Below are positions 1-9,963 of a stretch of 64,000 nucleotides of DNA, piece by piece. The notes under the pieces were generated by a model that saw nothing but the letters and a program-made list of their open reading frames with translations, did no database searches and was not told the DNA's origin. Each line of letters begins with the position of its first letter. The first letter of the stretch is position 1. The stretch is taken from NCBI GenBank assembly GCA_005402585.1, contig BIFP01000022.1, forward strand, positions 248,001 through 312,000, read 5' to 3'. Position numbers and translations under genes: made by a program. The DNA comes from Micromonosporaceae bacterium KJ-029 (GTDB lineage Bacteria; Actinomycetota; Actinomycetes; Mycobacteriales; Micromonosporaceae).

Positions 1-2095
1 GTTCTCCACGCTGCTCGCCGCCGTCCTCGCGGCGACCGCGATGCCCGCGCAGGCGTTCGGCCAGACGGCCACCGTCGCCCAGATGCAGGCGGAGCCGAAC
101 CAGGTGCAGGACGTGACGGTCGTCCAGGGTGACGGTTACGCCACCCTGGCCTGGACCCACGTCGACGGAGCCACCGACTACCAGATCGAGCGGACCCCGA
201 TCGCCGAGGACGGCACCGCCACCGGCGCCGCGGTGATCGTCGGTGTCTGGCGGCCGAACCGCCAGATCAACAACGACAAGCCGACCTTCGCCGACGCCGG
301 CTTCGCCCCCGGCAACCGGTTCCAGTGGCGGGTCCGCGCCCGCCTCGGCACCACCGCGCAGCCGTACTCGGCGCCGGTCAGCGGCGCCACCAAGGCGCAC
401 TGGGGCGACCTGAACACCCCGGGTCAGAACCTGCGCACCCAGTGGGAGGACACCCTCGGCGCGCAGTACACCAGCGACGTCAACGAGTACGCCTACACCG
501 CGGCGATCGACCAGCTGAGCGAGCGCGTACGCGTGGTGGAGATCGGCCGCACCATCAACAACCGGCCGATCAACATGTTCGTCATCGGCTACCCCACCCC
601 GCCGGCGACCCCGGAGGCCGTGGCCGCGACGAACCCGCTGCTGGTCAACTGCAACGTGCACGGCAACGAGCCCGGTGACCGCGAGGCCTGCTTCATCATG
701 GCCCGCCAGCTGGCCTTCACCGACGACGCCGCCACCCTCGACCGGCTGTCGAAGACCACCATGCTGATCGTGCCGACGATCAACGGCGACGGCCGGGCGG
801 CCAACAGCCGGGGCAACTCCACCGGCCAGGACCTGAACCGCGACTACTCGCTGATCCGCCAGCCGGAGACCCAGGCCTTCGTGGAGATGGTCCGCGACTA
901 CCGGCCGATCGCCAGCTACGACGGTCACGAGTACGGCAACACCAACACCGGTGACCTGCCGATGCTGTCTCCGCGGCACCAGAACGTGGCCCAGGGGATC
1001 TTCGACGAGTCGCAGAACATGATCGAAGGTCACATGTACACCCAGGGCGCCAAGGACGGCTGGTGGGCCTGCCCGTACGGGTGCACCGGGGCCAGCGTGG
1101 GCCTGGGTGAGGAGACCATCCTGCGTAACACCCTCGGTCTGAAGAACACGGTCAACTCCCTGCTGGAGCTGCGCAGCTCGGGCGGCCCGACCCGGCCGGA
1201 CGAGGGCAACACCGCCAACAACCGGCGGCGCAAGACGTACTCCGCGCTGTGGACGTTCACCCAGTTCTTCGCGTACCACTCCGCGAACGCCAGCAACATC
1301 ACCACGGCTCGGGCCGAGGCGATCAAGTTCCAGTCCGCGAACACCGGACGGATCGTCTTCCGGGGCTCCCGCCCGATCCCGGCGCACCCCGCGCCGCACC
1401 CGGGTGACACCCCGCCGCCGCTGGACGCGCCGGGTCAGGACCAGATCCTGAACCAGCCGCCGTGCGCCTACAAGCTCACCGAGGCGCAGTACAACGGTGC
1501 GCGCACCGACGGTCCGGCCGGCCGGCAGACCACCGTGGCCCAGCGGCTCGCCGCCCACGGCTGGAAGGTGATCAAGGTCGCCGACGGTTACCTCGTTCCG
1601 CTGTCCCAGCCGGAGCGGGGTCTGGTGCCGCTGCTGCTCGACGGTCAGGCCGCCGAGGGTCTGGTCGACGGCGAGCGGATCGCGCCGACGCTGACCGGCA
1701 CCCACAACGGCCCGCTGACGGTCTCCGGGGTGGCCTGCCTCGCCGGCGCCACCGTCCGGGGCCCGATCCGGGTCAAGCCGGGTGCCACGCTGATCGTCAA
1801 CGGCAGCTCGATCAACGGTCCGGTGGACGCCAGCGGGGCGGCCGGGTTCGTGCTGACCGACAGCACCGTGCACGGTCCGGTGAACGCCACCGGTGTCCGG
1901 GGCCCGGTGGTCCTGGTCGGCAACAAGACGAACGGCCCGGTCAACGTGGTCAACAACACCGGTGACGCGCCGCTGGTCGCCGGCAACACCGTGAACGGCC
2001 CGCTCAGCTGCACCGGCAACACCAACGCGCCGGTCAACATCGAGGTGGCCAACACGGTCAGCGGTCCGAAGTCCAGCCAGTGCGCACGCCTGTGA
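1..2095 (+). CDS. Secreted M14 zinc carboxypeptidase, 5' truncated
   Basis: The open frame runs in from the window edge. Its first residues are a signal-peptide core ending near AMPAQAFGQ, so the true start lies upstream. A fibronectin-III-like stretch follows (about residues 35-115 of the visible part). The M14 peptidase domain shows zinc-site HGNEPGDRE, the substrate-binding segment ending GQDLNRDY, a later GHEYGN histidine, and the catalytic-type glutamate in LLELR. It should remove C-terminal residues from peptides outside the cell. The last 130 residues are unusual: a glycine- and asparagine-rich repeat of the form NGPV(x)n that resembles a beta-solenoid and ends in a Cys-containing tail. 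No membrane anchor follows, so release is likely. The family call is firm; the solenoid reading is inference. Confidence 0.9.
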   Translation, partial: FSTLLAAVLAATAMPAQAFGQTATVAQMQAEPNQVQDVTVVQGDGYATLAWTHVDGATDYQIERTPIAEDGTATGAAVIVGVWRPNRQINNDKPTFADAGFAPGNRFQWRVRARLGTTAQPYSAPVSGATKAHWGDLNTPGQNLRTQWEDTLGAQYTSDVNEYAYTAAIDQLSERVRVVEIGRTINNRPINMFVIGYPTPPATPEAVAATNPLLVNCNVHGNEPGDREACFIMARQLAFTDDAATLDRLSKTTMLIVPTINGDGRAANSRGNSTGQDLNRDYSLIRQPETQAFVEMVRDYRPIASYDGHEYGNTNTGDLPMLSPRHQNVAQGIFDESQNMIEGHMYTQGAKDGWWACPYGCTGASVGLGEETILRNTLGLKNTVNSLLELRSSGGPTRPDEGNTANNRRRKTYSALWTFTQFFAYHSANASNITTARAEAIKFQSANTGRIVFRGSRPIPAHPAPHPGDTPPPLDAPGQDQILNQPPCAYKLTEAQYNGARTDGPAGRQTTVAQRLAAHGWKVIKVADGYLVPLSQPERGLVPLLLDGQAAEGLVDGERIAPTLTGTHNGPLTVSGVACLAGATVRGPIRVKPGATLIVNGSSINGPVDASGAAGFVLTDSTVHGPVNATGVRGPVVLVGNKTNGPVNVVNNTGDAPLVAGNTVNGPLSCTGNTNAPVNIEVANTVSGPKSSQCARL

Positions 2096-2190
2096 CCTGC
2101 TGAACTTCGTACCCCCTTCGTACCGGCAGGCCGGTTCCGCGCCCGGCCTGCCGGTACCCCTCCTTACCGCCAGTGGAGTGGAGAGACACC

Positions 2191-2880
2191 GTGACCGACC
2201 CCCTCACCCGGGCCGCGACATCGGCACCCCGGCGTGCCCGGCGGCGGGCCACCCCGGTCGCCGGAGCGGCCCTGGCCCTGCTGATCGCGGTCGCCGGCTG
2301 CACCGGCGCGGACGGGACCGGGTCCGCCGCGACGGACACCGCCACGCCGGTCGCGGTCACCGTGACCGGGCCGCTCTGTGACGTGCTGCCCGCCGGTGAC
2401 GAACCAGGCAACCCGACCTCGCTCGCCGGTCAGCCCGCCGACCAGGCTCTCCAGTGGATTCCCGTGCTCACCACCTTCGAGGCGGCGGTCCGGGCCACCG
2501 GTCTGGCCACCGAGCTGAACGGGACGGAGGGCGTGACCATCCTCGCCCCGACCGACGACGCGTTCGCGGCCAAGTTCTCCCGGACCAACCTCGACGAACT
2601 GCTGCTGCACGACACCGACGAGCTGCGCGGGCTGCTGCGCGACCACGTGGTCACCGGGTCGCTGCCAGTGGCCGAACTGGCGGCCGCCGGCACCGTGACC
2701 ACCCTCGCCGGCACCAGCCTCACCGTCACCGGTGGGGACGGGGGCGCCCGGGTCGCCGACCGGGCCGACACGGTCTGCGCCGACTACCGGACGGCCAACG
2801 CCCGGATCCACGTCATCAACCAGGTGCTCGGCTCGCTGCCCACCACCGCGGGCGACGAGGGCGACGACCACCATTCGTGA
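2191..2880 (+). CDS. Fasciclin-domain lipoprotein
   Basis: GTG at 2191 is chosen because GGAGTGGAGAGA sits just upstream; an in-frame GTG at 2173 lies inside that ribosome site. The N-terminus has Arg-rich residues, a hydrophobic core and the lipobox VAGC, so the protein should be lipid-anchored on the outer face of the membrane. The rest is one FAS1 domain: a segment with ILAPTDDAF, then LLRDHVVTGSLP, and the closing IHVINQVLGSLP typical of the H2 box. FAS1 domains mediate adhesion or protein contacts; the ligand here is unknown. It follows the carboxypeptidase by about 95 bases and may be independently transcribed. The length of 229 aa fits bacterial single-FAS1 lipoproteins. Confidence 0.88.
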   Translation: MTDPLTRAATSAPRRARRRATPVAGAALALLIAVAGCTGADGTGSAATDTATPVAVTVTGPLCDVLPAGDEPGNPTSLAGQPADQALQWIPVLTTFEAAVRATGLATELNGTEGVTILAPTDDAFAAKFSRTNLDELLLHDTDELRGLLRDHVVTGSLPVAELAAAGTVTTLAGTSLTVTGGDGGARVADRADTVCADYRTANARIHVINQVLGSLPTTAGDEGDDHHS

Positions 2881-2882
2881 GA

Positions 2883-2921
2883 GAGACCGGCAATAGGGGC
2901 GCCAGTCCTGTTGCCGGTCTC
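2883..2921 (+). terminator. Hairpin terminator after fasciclin gene
   Basis: GAGACCGGCAA and its exact complement TTGCCGGTCTC form an 11-bp stem starting 3 bases after the stop codon, with a 17-base loop that can pair further (AGG/CCT). There is no clear T-run, as is common in high-GC actinobacteria. Confidence 0.65.
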
Positions 2922-3029
2922 GCTGAGCGCCGCGGGGCACAACCCCCTCCCCGCGGACACCGACGGCCGCCGACCCCTCATCCGGGGCCGGCGGCCGATC
3001 GTTGTTGTCGGCTCCTGCCAGCCGCATAC

Positions 3030-3075
3030 GGAAGGGCCCCGCCCTGACGCGGACGCGTCTGGGCGGGGCCCTTCC
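3030..3075. terminator. Bidirectional hairpin terminator between fasciclin gene and gltA
   Basis: GGAAGGGCCCCGCCC and GGGCGGGGCCCTTCC are perfect 15-base complements separated by 16 bases. The hairpin ends 8 bases beyond the gltA stop and lies between convergent genes, so it can serve both strands. Confidence 0.8.
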
Positions 3076-3082
3076 GGCAAGC

Positions 3083-4366
<1,284 letters not shown>

Positions 4367-4596
4367 GTGGTTCCTCACTTCGCCGGCAGATCTACGTTGA
4401 ATTGCCTTCGCTTCTACCGTAATTGCGGTTGCGGCGACACCGCCCGTCGTGGTTCGGCGGTGAGGTCTGCGTCACCCGATTCCCGACCTTGAAGCTGGGA
4501 AACCCCGACGACCAGGGCAGACGGTGACGGGAGGGCACACGGAGAGTGGAAGCACGCGGACGGGCGAAACTGTGCGGCGACTCAGGAGAGCGGCAC

Positions 4597-4725
4597 GGAA
4601 GGGCCTGCCGAGGGCGGCGCCGGACGGGCCCAGGAGGCTTGCCGGAGGCCGGCTCAGGAGGGCTTGCCGGGGGCGACGCCGGGCCGGATCAGGAAGGCTT
4701 GCCGGGGGCGGCGCCGCGACGGCTC
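4597..4725. repeat. Degenerate 35-bp tandem repeat between gltA and the sulfatase gene
   Basis: Four consecutive units at 4597-4631 (35 bp), 4632-4655 (24 bp, internally deleted), 4656-4690 (35 bp) and 4691-4725 (35 bp) share the core GGCTTGCCGGGGGCG. The last unit runs into the sulfatase stop codon at 4724-4726. The rest of the 345-base gap (4367-4723) holds the gltA promoter region; I see no gene in it. Confidence 0.6.
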
Positions 4726-6928
4726 AGGACAGCGTCAGTTGGCGCAGGCTGCCGGCGGCGTCGACCAGGTACAGGTCGAGCCGGTTGGCGCCGGGATGGA
4801 AGAACCGGTCGTCGGCGAGCAGCGCGGCGAAGCGGCGCCCGCCCGGGTCCGGGGCGACCACCGGCACCACGGCGGCGACGGTGCCGTTGACGGCCACCGC
4901 CAGCGACGTACCGTCGGGGACCCGATCGGGCACGGTGCCCCAGACCATCGCCGGCAGCCGGCCCTCGTCCGGGTCGATCGCGCGGAAGGCGTCCAGCCCG
5001 CCGACGCGGGCGCTGCCGCCCGGCGGGGCGGCGCCCACGGTGGCGCCCACCAGCGGATGCGGGGCCGGCAGCGGCGACGCGGCGGGCACCCCGCCGGTGA
5101 TCGGAACCGGTTCGGCCGGGCGGTCGTAGAAGACCTTCCCCGGATCGGTACGCGGGGCCTGGCGAGCGGAGCGGCCGTCGACCCGCCAGGGCAGCCGGAT
5201 GGCCGCCTCGTCGGCGACGGTCGGCAGCAGGTCGACGTGCTGCCAGTTGCGGTCGTCGACCCGCCCGGTGCGCTGCCCCGGCGCCTTGACGAACATCGGC
5301 ACCCAGGCCACCTCGTCGGGGGCGGCCCGGATGGCGTCGATCCCCCGCCCCTGCGCACCCTTGGTGAAGCTGACCCCGTGATCGGCGGTGACCACCACCA
5401 GCGCCTGGTCCCACAGGCCGTTGTCGCGCAGGGTCCGCAGCGTCTCACCGATCAACCGGTCGGTGTAGCCGAGCTGCGCCAGGTGGCGCTCGCGGGCCAG
5501 GTCGATCCACCCGTCGCCCTCGTTGGGAAAGTCCTCGGGCGCCTCGTAGCGGGCACCCGAGGGCAGGTACGCCCACGGCGAGTGCGGCATCAGCAGGTGC
5601 AGGAAGTGCAGCGTCGGCCGGGTCGAGGGCGTCAGGCCGCGCAGGAAGCTGGTGAACCGGGCCGGCTGGTTGACGTTGAGGCTGTCCCAGCGGAACTTCG
5701 GGTCGGTCGGCACCGGCTCGGCGGCGTCGATGCCCGCCTCCTCGGCGGTGCGTTCCCGGTAGGAGTCCTCCGGGTCGACCCGGCTGTCCTCCGGCGCGGT
5801 CACCTGGCGCGCAAGTTTGCCCGTCTCGCGGACCAGCACACCGAGCCCCTGTTCCGGCATCACCGGCTGCTCGCAGCGGCTGGGCGGGCAGAGCCGGGTG
5901 ATGCTCTCCTCGGCACGGACGTCGTACAGCCCGCCGAAGGCGGTGAAGAGGTTGTCCGGGTAGTGCGAGTAGTGCGGGGCGACCGGCTCCGCCGGGTAGC
6001 GGCCGGTCAGCATCGCCGGCAGCGCGTACGGCGTCCAGCCGCTCACGCCGGTGGCGTTGCGGTACCAGGTCGAGCCGGCGGCCAGCTCGGCGAAGTGCGG
6101 GAACCGGGCGGCGTCGATGCGGCCGTCCGGGCCGAGTAGGGAGACCAGGGGCAACTCGTCGAGGATCAGCATGACCACCGGCGGATGGATGTTGCCGGTC
6201 GCCGTGCCGGCCACGCCGCCGTCGCCATGCGGCAGCACGACCGGCGCAGTCGGGGAGGCGAACAGGAACAGCCCGACGAAGACCAGCGGCCCGGCGCCGG
6301 CCAGTCGCAACACCCGGCCGGGCGCCCGCCAGCGCCGGTACGCGACCACCCCGGCGGCACCGGCTGCCGCAGCCGCCACCAGCAGCGGTACGCCCCGCAG
6401 CGGCGTGAGGTGCCGGCCGACCTGCACCGCGAGCGCGGCGATCAGCAGGCCCATCAGCAGGGTGTGTGTCGCCGTCCGCACGGCCCGCCCGGCCAGCCCG
6501 GACACCAGGCCGAGCAGCCCGAGTGCCACCGTCGGCACCACCGTGATCAGGGCCACCAGCAGCAGGATCTCCCGCCGGTCGGCGCGGTGGAACAGGAAGA
6601 AGTCCGGGCTGCGGCCGAGGACGTCGAGCAGCGGCTGGGTGATCACCAGCCCGACCAGTGCCACGACCTCCAGCAGCCGGCGGCCCTCGGCCCGCCAGCC
6701 GCCCCATCCCCATCCCCACCACCATCGGCAGCGCACCGGCGCCGTGGCCGCCGAACCGCCCGTCCCGGCCCCTTCGGCCGCAGGCGGCTCAGTCACAGAC
6801 CCTGCCGTCGCAGGCCCGCCGGTCGTTGTCGGGTCACCGGTCGCGGGCCCGCTCGTCCCGGAGCCCGGGGGCGGCGGGCCGGGAGGCGCAGGGCCGGCTG
6901 CGGCGGGCTCGGCGGGGCGGTCAGCCAC
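4724..6928 (-). CDS. Membrane sulfatase / phosphoglycerol-transferase-like protein
   Basis: The 734-aa protein starts with a Pro/Gly-rich cytoplasmic tail, then about five hydrophobic helices (roughly residues 70-230), then an extracellular domain of the alkaline-phosphatase/sulfatase superfamily. Recognisable pieces are VVMLILDELP (metal Asp), a conserved threonine region near VSGWTPYALPAMLTGRYP, HLLMPHSPW, and VVVTADHGVSF with the Asp-His metal pair. No Cys-x-Pro-x-Arg formylglycine signature is visible, so Thr may be the nucleophile, as in phosphoglycerol and phosphoethanolamine transferases. GTG at 6928 overlaps the upstream methyltransferase stop by 8 bases, implying coupled translation. 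The substrate is unknown; an envelope glycan or lipid is likely from topology. Confidence 0.82.
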   Translation of the reverse strand: MADRPAEPAAAGPAPPGPPPPGSGTSGPATGDPTTTGGPATAGSVTEPPAAEGAGTGGSAATAPVRCRWWWGWGWGGWRAEGRRLLEVVALVGLVITQPLLDVLGRSPDFFLFHRADRREILLLVALITVVPTVALGLLGLVSGLAGRAVRTATHTLLMGLLIAALAVQVGRHLTPLRGVPLLVAAAAAGAAGVVAYRRWRAPGRVLRLAGAGPLVFVGLFLFASPTAPVVLPHGDGGVAGTATGNIHPPVVMLILDELPLVSLLGPDGRIDAARFPHFAELAAGSTWYRNATGVSGWTPYALPAMLTGRYPAEPVAPHYSHYPDNLFTAFGGLYDVRAEESITRLCPPSRCEQPVMPEQGLGVLVRETGKLARQVTAPEDSRVDPEDSYRERTAEEAGIDAAEPVPTDPKFRWDSLNVNQPARFTSFLRGLTPSTRPTLHFLHLLMPHSPWAYLPSGARYEAPEDFPNEGDGWIDLARERHLAQLGYTDRLIGETLRTLRDNGLWDQALVVVTADHGVSFTKGAQGRGIDAIRAAPDEVAWVPMFVKAPGQRTGRVDDRNWQHVDLLPTVADEAAIRLPWRVDGRSARQAPRTDPGKVFYDRPAEPVPITGGVPAASPLPAPHPLVGATVGAAPPGGSARVGGLDAFRAIDPDEGRLPAMVWGTVPDRVPDGTSLAVAVNGTVAAVVPVVAPDPGGRRFAALLADDRFFHPGANRLDLYLVDAAGSLRQLTLS

Positions 6929-8372
6929 CCAGGGCCACCCGGTAGAGGGTCCGGGTGCCCGAGGGCAACTCCAGCCGGTCCTCGACCGTGCCGTGGGCGG
7001 CGAGCAGTGCCTCGAAGGCGTCCCGCCGGTAGTCGCGGAAGATTCCTTCGGGCTTGTTGGCGAGCAGCCGGCCGGCCATCGGGTCGTCGGGGTGGACGAA
7101 TTCCACCACCAACCGGCCGCCGGGTGCGGCCAGGCCGGCGAGGCAGGACACCACCTCGGGCAGCGGCACGTTACGGCCGATCGCCAGGTGGTGCACCAGG
7201 GCCAGGGCGAGCACCACGTCCGCCCCGGCCCGGGCGGCGAACGAGGCCCGCTCGATTCCGCGCCAGCCGCCGCCCGGTGACGGATCCGCCAGGTCCATCA
7301 CCAGCGGCAGTACCCGCCGTTCGCCCTCGCCCTGTAGGGCCCGGTAGAGCCGGTCCACCACCGCCGGGTCCTGCTCGACCGCGACGACGTACTCGGCGTG
7401 CCGGGCGGCGAGCCGGGAGTACCGGCCGTCGTTGGCACCCAGGTCGAGCACGAGCCGCCGCCGGCCGGCACCGGTCAGGGCGTCGGTGACGAACCGCTCC
7501 TTGCCCGCCCGGTCGTCGCCCGAGTAGCCGCAGGTGCGCTGGTAGTCCACCCAGTGGCTGGCGGCCGGTTGGTGATCCAGGCGCCGGACCAGCCGCTCCA
7601 TCCCGCGTACGGTGGCCAGCGCCAGCTCGCGGGTGTAGCCGGCGGCGCGCAGCTGCGCCCGCACGTCGGCGGTGCTGGTGCCGGCATTGCGCCGTGTCAC
7701 GCTGCCGTGCAGGTGAACGTGGGTCAACACGCCGGGCAGCAGCCGGCGTACGCCGCGGAAGAGCCGGCCCATCTGGTCCGGCTCGATGCCGTCGACCCGG
7801 GCCCGCAGCCAGGGCTGGAAGTCCAGCCCCAGGTGGGCGCCGAGCAGCAGCGGGTAGAGCAGGGTCTGGCAGAACTGCCGGTACCCGGCCCACGGCTCGC
7901 CCTCGCGCAGCGGGGCGAAGGAGCCCACGTCGATGAAGACCGGCTCGGTGCCGCGCCACTGCAGGTTGTACGCCGAGCCGTCCTTGGTGGTGAAGCCCGC
8001 CGGCAGGGCCGCCCGGAGGATCTCCAGGTGCAGCAGTGCGGCGTCGCGCAGCATCGCGAAGGACCACTCGTACGGGTGGGAGACGAAGGGAATGCGCTCG
8101 TGCCGCAGCACCGCCGCCCACGCTGCGGGCGCCGATTCCGCCGGTAGTTCCTCGGTGCCGCAGACCTTGCCGGCGGCGAGCAGGGGCGGGAAGAAGGCGC
8201 TGCCGGCCAGGGCCCGCCAGTGCGCGGCCGCCGTCTCGTCGAGCGCGCGCAGTACGTCGTCACCGGCGTGGAAGACCCGGTTGGCCGGGTCGCGGAACGA
8301 GCCTGGCTCGACCCGCAGGTCGGCGTCGAGCGGGGCCGGTCGCGCCGACCGGCCGAGGTGAGGGATCGCCAT
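6921..8372 (-). CDS. Kinase-like domain fused to SAM methyltransferase (NoeA-type)
   Basis: Two parts are visible in 483 aa. The C-terminal half is a class I SAM methyltransferase: the glycine loop LVLDLGANDGRYS near residue 300, then VVAVEQDP (acidic end of strand 2) and VVLALALVHHLA. The N-terminal half contains KDGSAYNLQW followed by VFIDVGSF. This spacing resembles the catalytic loop (D-x4-N) and metal-binding Asp of protein-kinase-like folds, and is also seen in proteins related to nodulation protein NoeA. It is cytoplasmic, with no signal or membrane segments. It sits between a tiny membrane protein (9-base gap) and a sulfatase (8-base overlap), so it probably modifies a precursor handled by that membrane pair. 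The acceptor is not known. Confidence 0.75.
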   Translation of the reverse strand: MAIPHLGRSARPAPLDADLRVEPGSFRDPANRVFHAGDDVLRALDETAAAHWRALAGSAFFPPLLAAGKVCGTEELPAESAPAAWAAVLRHERIPFVSHPYEWSFAMLRDAALLHLEILRAALPAGFTTKDGSAYNLQWRGTEPVFIDVGSFAPLREGEPWAGYRQFCQTLLYPLLLGAHLGLDFQPWLRARVDGIEPDQMGRLFRGVRRLLPGVLTHVHLHGSVTRRNAGTSTADVRAQLRAAGYTRELALATVRGMERLVRRLDHQPAASHWVDYQRTCGYSGDDRAGKERFVTDALTGAGRRRLVLDLGANDGRYSRLAARHAEYVVAVEQDPAVVDRLYRALQGEGERRVLPLVMDLADPSPGGGWRGIERASFAARAGADVVLALALVHHLAIGRNVPLPEVVSCLAGLAAPGGRLVVEFVHPDDPMAGRLLANKPEGIFRDYRRDAFEALLAAHGTVEDRLELPSGTRTLYRVALGG

Positions 8373-8381
8373 GCCAGCAGG

Positions 8382-8531
8382 TCAGCTCTGGTCGGTCGGC
8401 TGGCGGCGGAACCGGCTGACGAGTCGGCGCCAGTAGAGCTTGGCCGCCACCGCGACACCGGCGACCCCGCCGATCACCGCCTGCACGATCAGGCTGCCGG
8501 ATCCCGCGTCCAGATAGGCCAGGTGGTTCAC
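8382..8531 (-). CDS. 49-aa single-span membrane protein, first gene of sulfatase operon
   Basis: GTG at 8531 is chosen over the longer frame because AAGGAG lies 6 bases upstream. The peptide begins VNHLAYLDAGSGS, has one hydrophobic helix with small residues (VIGGVAGVAVAAKLYW), and ends in a basic RRLVSRFRRQ tail. The predicted topology is a short outside N-terminus and a cytoplasmic tail. The LDAGSGS(L/I)-type opening recurs in small membrane proteins beside sulfatase-like genes as I recall, but I can assign no biochemical role. The methyltransferase gene follows after 9 bases, so the three genes form one transcription unit. Such short genes are easily missed. Confidence 0.72.
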   Translation of the reverse strand: MNHLAYLDAGSGSLIVQAVIGGVAGVAVAAKLYWRRLVSRFRRQPTDQS

Positions 8532-8720
8532 CGGCTGCTCCTTCCCCTCGCCGTCTCGACACCGGCGTTCACCGCAGGCACTCACATTTCGGATTTAGGC
8601 GGTGTAGCCGGACTTATGCCACGGTACGCCGCTCTCCGATTTCATGTCGGGCACAACGCCCACTTCCCGGCGTCCGTTTCGTTCAAGACGATCGCCCCCG
8701 GCCGGACATAGCCTGCCGCC

Positions 8721-9131
8721 ATGACTCCACACCTCGATCTGATCGGCATGGTCACCGCCGACATGGCCCGTACGCTGGACTTCTACCGCCGCCTCGGGAT
8801 CGACATTCCGGCCGGCGCGGAGAGTACGGGGCACGTGGAGGTGACCCTGCCGGGCGGCCTCCGGCTCGCCTGGGACCACGTGACGACGATCCACTCCTTC
8901 GACCCGGACTGGACCCCGCCGGTCGGCAGCTCCCGCACCGGGCTGGCCTTCCGATGCGCCGACCCGGCCGAGGTCGACCGCTGGTACGCCGAGCTGACCA
9001 ACGCCGGCGCACACGGCCACCGCCCGCCGTGGGACGCCGACTGGGGCCAGCGCTACGCGATCCTGCACGACCCCGACGGCAACGCCGTCGACCTCTTCGC
9101 TCCCCTACCCACCCCCGCCAACCCCAGTTGA
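8721..9131 (+). CDS. VOC (glyoxalase-fold) protein
   Basis: A 136-aa single-domain protein of the vicinal-oxygen-chelate superfamily. The first beta-alpha unit carries MVTADMARTLDFYRRLG, and the C-terminal unit ends AILHDPDGNAVDLFAPL, the usual DPDGNxxxL closing motif. Both paired modules are present, so it could form the normal metal site, but members range from glyoxalases to antibiotic-binding proteins and the substrate cannot be told. It is transcribed divergently from the sulfatase operon, with about 190 bases between them for both promoters. It ends 22 bases before the first copy of the inverted 55-bp repeat. Confidence 0.85.
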   Translation: MTPHLDLIGMVTADMARTLDFYRRLGIDIPAGAESTGHVEVTLPGGLRLAWDHVTTIHSFDPDWTPPVGSSRTGLAFRCADPAEVDRWYAELTNAGAHGHRPPWDADWGQRYAILHDPDGNAVDLFAPLPTPANPS

Positions 9132-9153
9132 TCACCTCAAGCGCGGAGGAGCG

Positions 9154-9208
9154 GTAAGGAAGGGCCCCTTGTTAACGCCTCCGGTAGAGCAGGGGCCCCC
9201 TCTTAACG
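9154..9208. repeat. 55-bp hairpin repeat, copy 1 of an inverted pair
   Basis: The sequence opens GTAAGGAAGGGCCCC and closes GGGGCCCCCTCTTAACG. Its own ends are complementary enough to fold into a long stem. It matches the reverse complement of 9964-10018 at 48 of 55 positions. It lies between the convergent VOC and AraC genes and could double as a terminator. Confidence 0.85.
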
Positions 9209-9230
9209 GACGGGGCTGGTGGGGTGGGGG

Positions 9231-9917
9231 TCAGCGGGACAGGAGGGCGGTGGGTGGGACGCCGGCCAGGGTACGAACGTCGCGGGTGAGGTGGGCCTGG
9301 TCGGCGTAGCCGGTGCGGGCGGCCACCTCGGCCAGTGGCACTCCCGTGCGGGCCAGCGCGAGGGCCCGGCGCATCCGCAGGATCCGGGCGAGGGTCTTCG
9401 GGCCGTACCCGAACAGGTGACGGCTGCGACGGTGCAGCCCGCGCGGGTCGAGGCCGACCTCGGCGGCGGTCGCGGTCACGGTGGTACCGGCGGTCAGCGC
9501 GGCGACCACCCGCCCGGCGACCGGATCCGGGCCGCCGGCGGCACGCAGCCGCCGCGCGGCCACCTCGACCAGGAGGGCCTCGGCGTCGGTCTGAGCCCGG
9601 TCGGCGAGAGTCGACGTGTGCCGGTCGCCCCACAGGTCCGCCAGCGGGACCCGCCGGTCGCACAACTCCAGCGCCGGGACGCCGAGCACCGCCGGGCCGA
9701 CCCCGGGCGGCAGCCGCAACCCGACCCACCGCTCCCCCGGCGCGCTCACGCCCAGGAAGGCGGTGCGATCCGGCCCGGCCACCAGCAGCCCCGCCCGGCT
9801 GGACCAGAGCAGGTCCAGGCAACCGTCCGGAAGCACCCGGAGGGGCGCGGGGCCGGCTGGGGCGGTGCTGGTCCACAGCACCGCTCCGGCGAGCCCGGCC
9901 GATCGTTCCCGGTACAC
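9231..9917 (-). CDS. AraC-family transcriptional regulator
   Basis: In this 228-aa protein the C-terminal 95 residues hold the two helix-turn-helix units of AraC proteins: the first near TVTATAAEVGLDPRGLHRRS, the second around VPLAEVAARTGYADQAHLTR. The G-Y-x-D-x-x-x-(F/L) signature is partly conserved (GYADQAHL). The N-terminal half, with LRVLPDGCLDLLW and GLRLPPGVGPAVLG, fits the sensor domain common in actinobacterial AraC proteins (DUF6597-like); its ligand is unknown. No operon partner exists: it is alone between the two 55-bp inverted repeats, with convergent VOC downstream and the tail of a two-component operon upstream. ATG at 9917 gives the usual family length. Confidence 0.87.
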   Translation of the reverse strand: MYRERSAGLAGAVLWTSTAPAGPAPLRVLPDGCLDLLWSSRAGLLVAGPDRTAFLGVSAPGERWVGLRLPPGVGPAVLGVPALELCDRRVPLADLWGDRHTSTLADRAQTDAEALLVEVAARRLRAAGGPDPVAGRVVAALTAGTTVTATAAEVGLDPRGLHRRSRHLFGYGPKTLARILRMRRALALARTGVPLAEVAARTGYADQAHLTRDVRTLAGVPPTALLSR

Positions 9918-9963
9918 GCCGCCAGCCTGCCACGCCCCGCCGACACCGCCGCCCGGCGTTACG

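Noticed and set aside
2164..3027. 287-codon minus frame opposite the fasciclin gene
   Set aside because: Gly/Arg-rich shadow of the lipoprotein gene, crosses its terminator hairpin.
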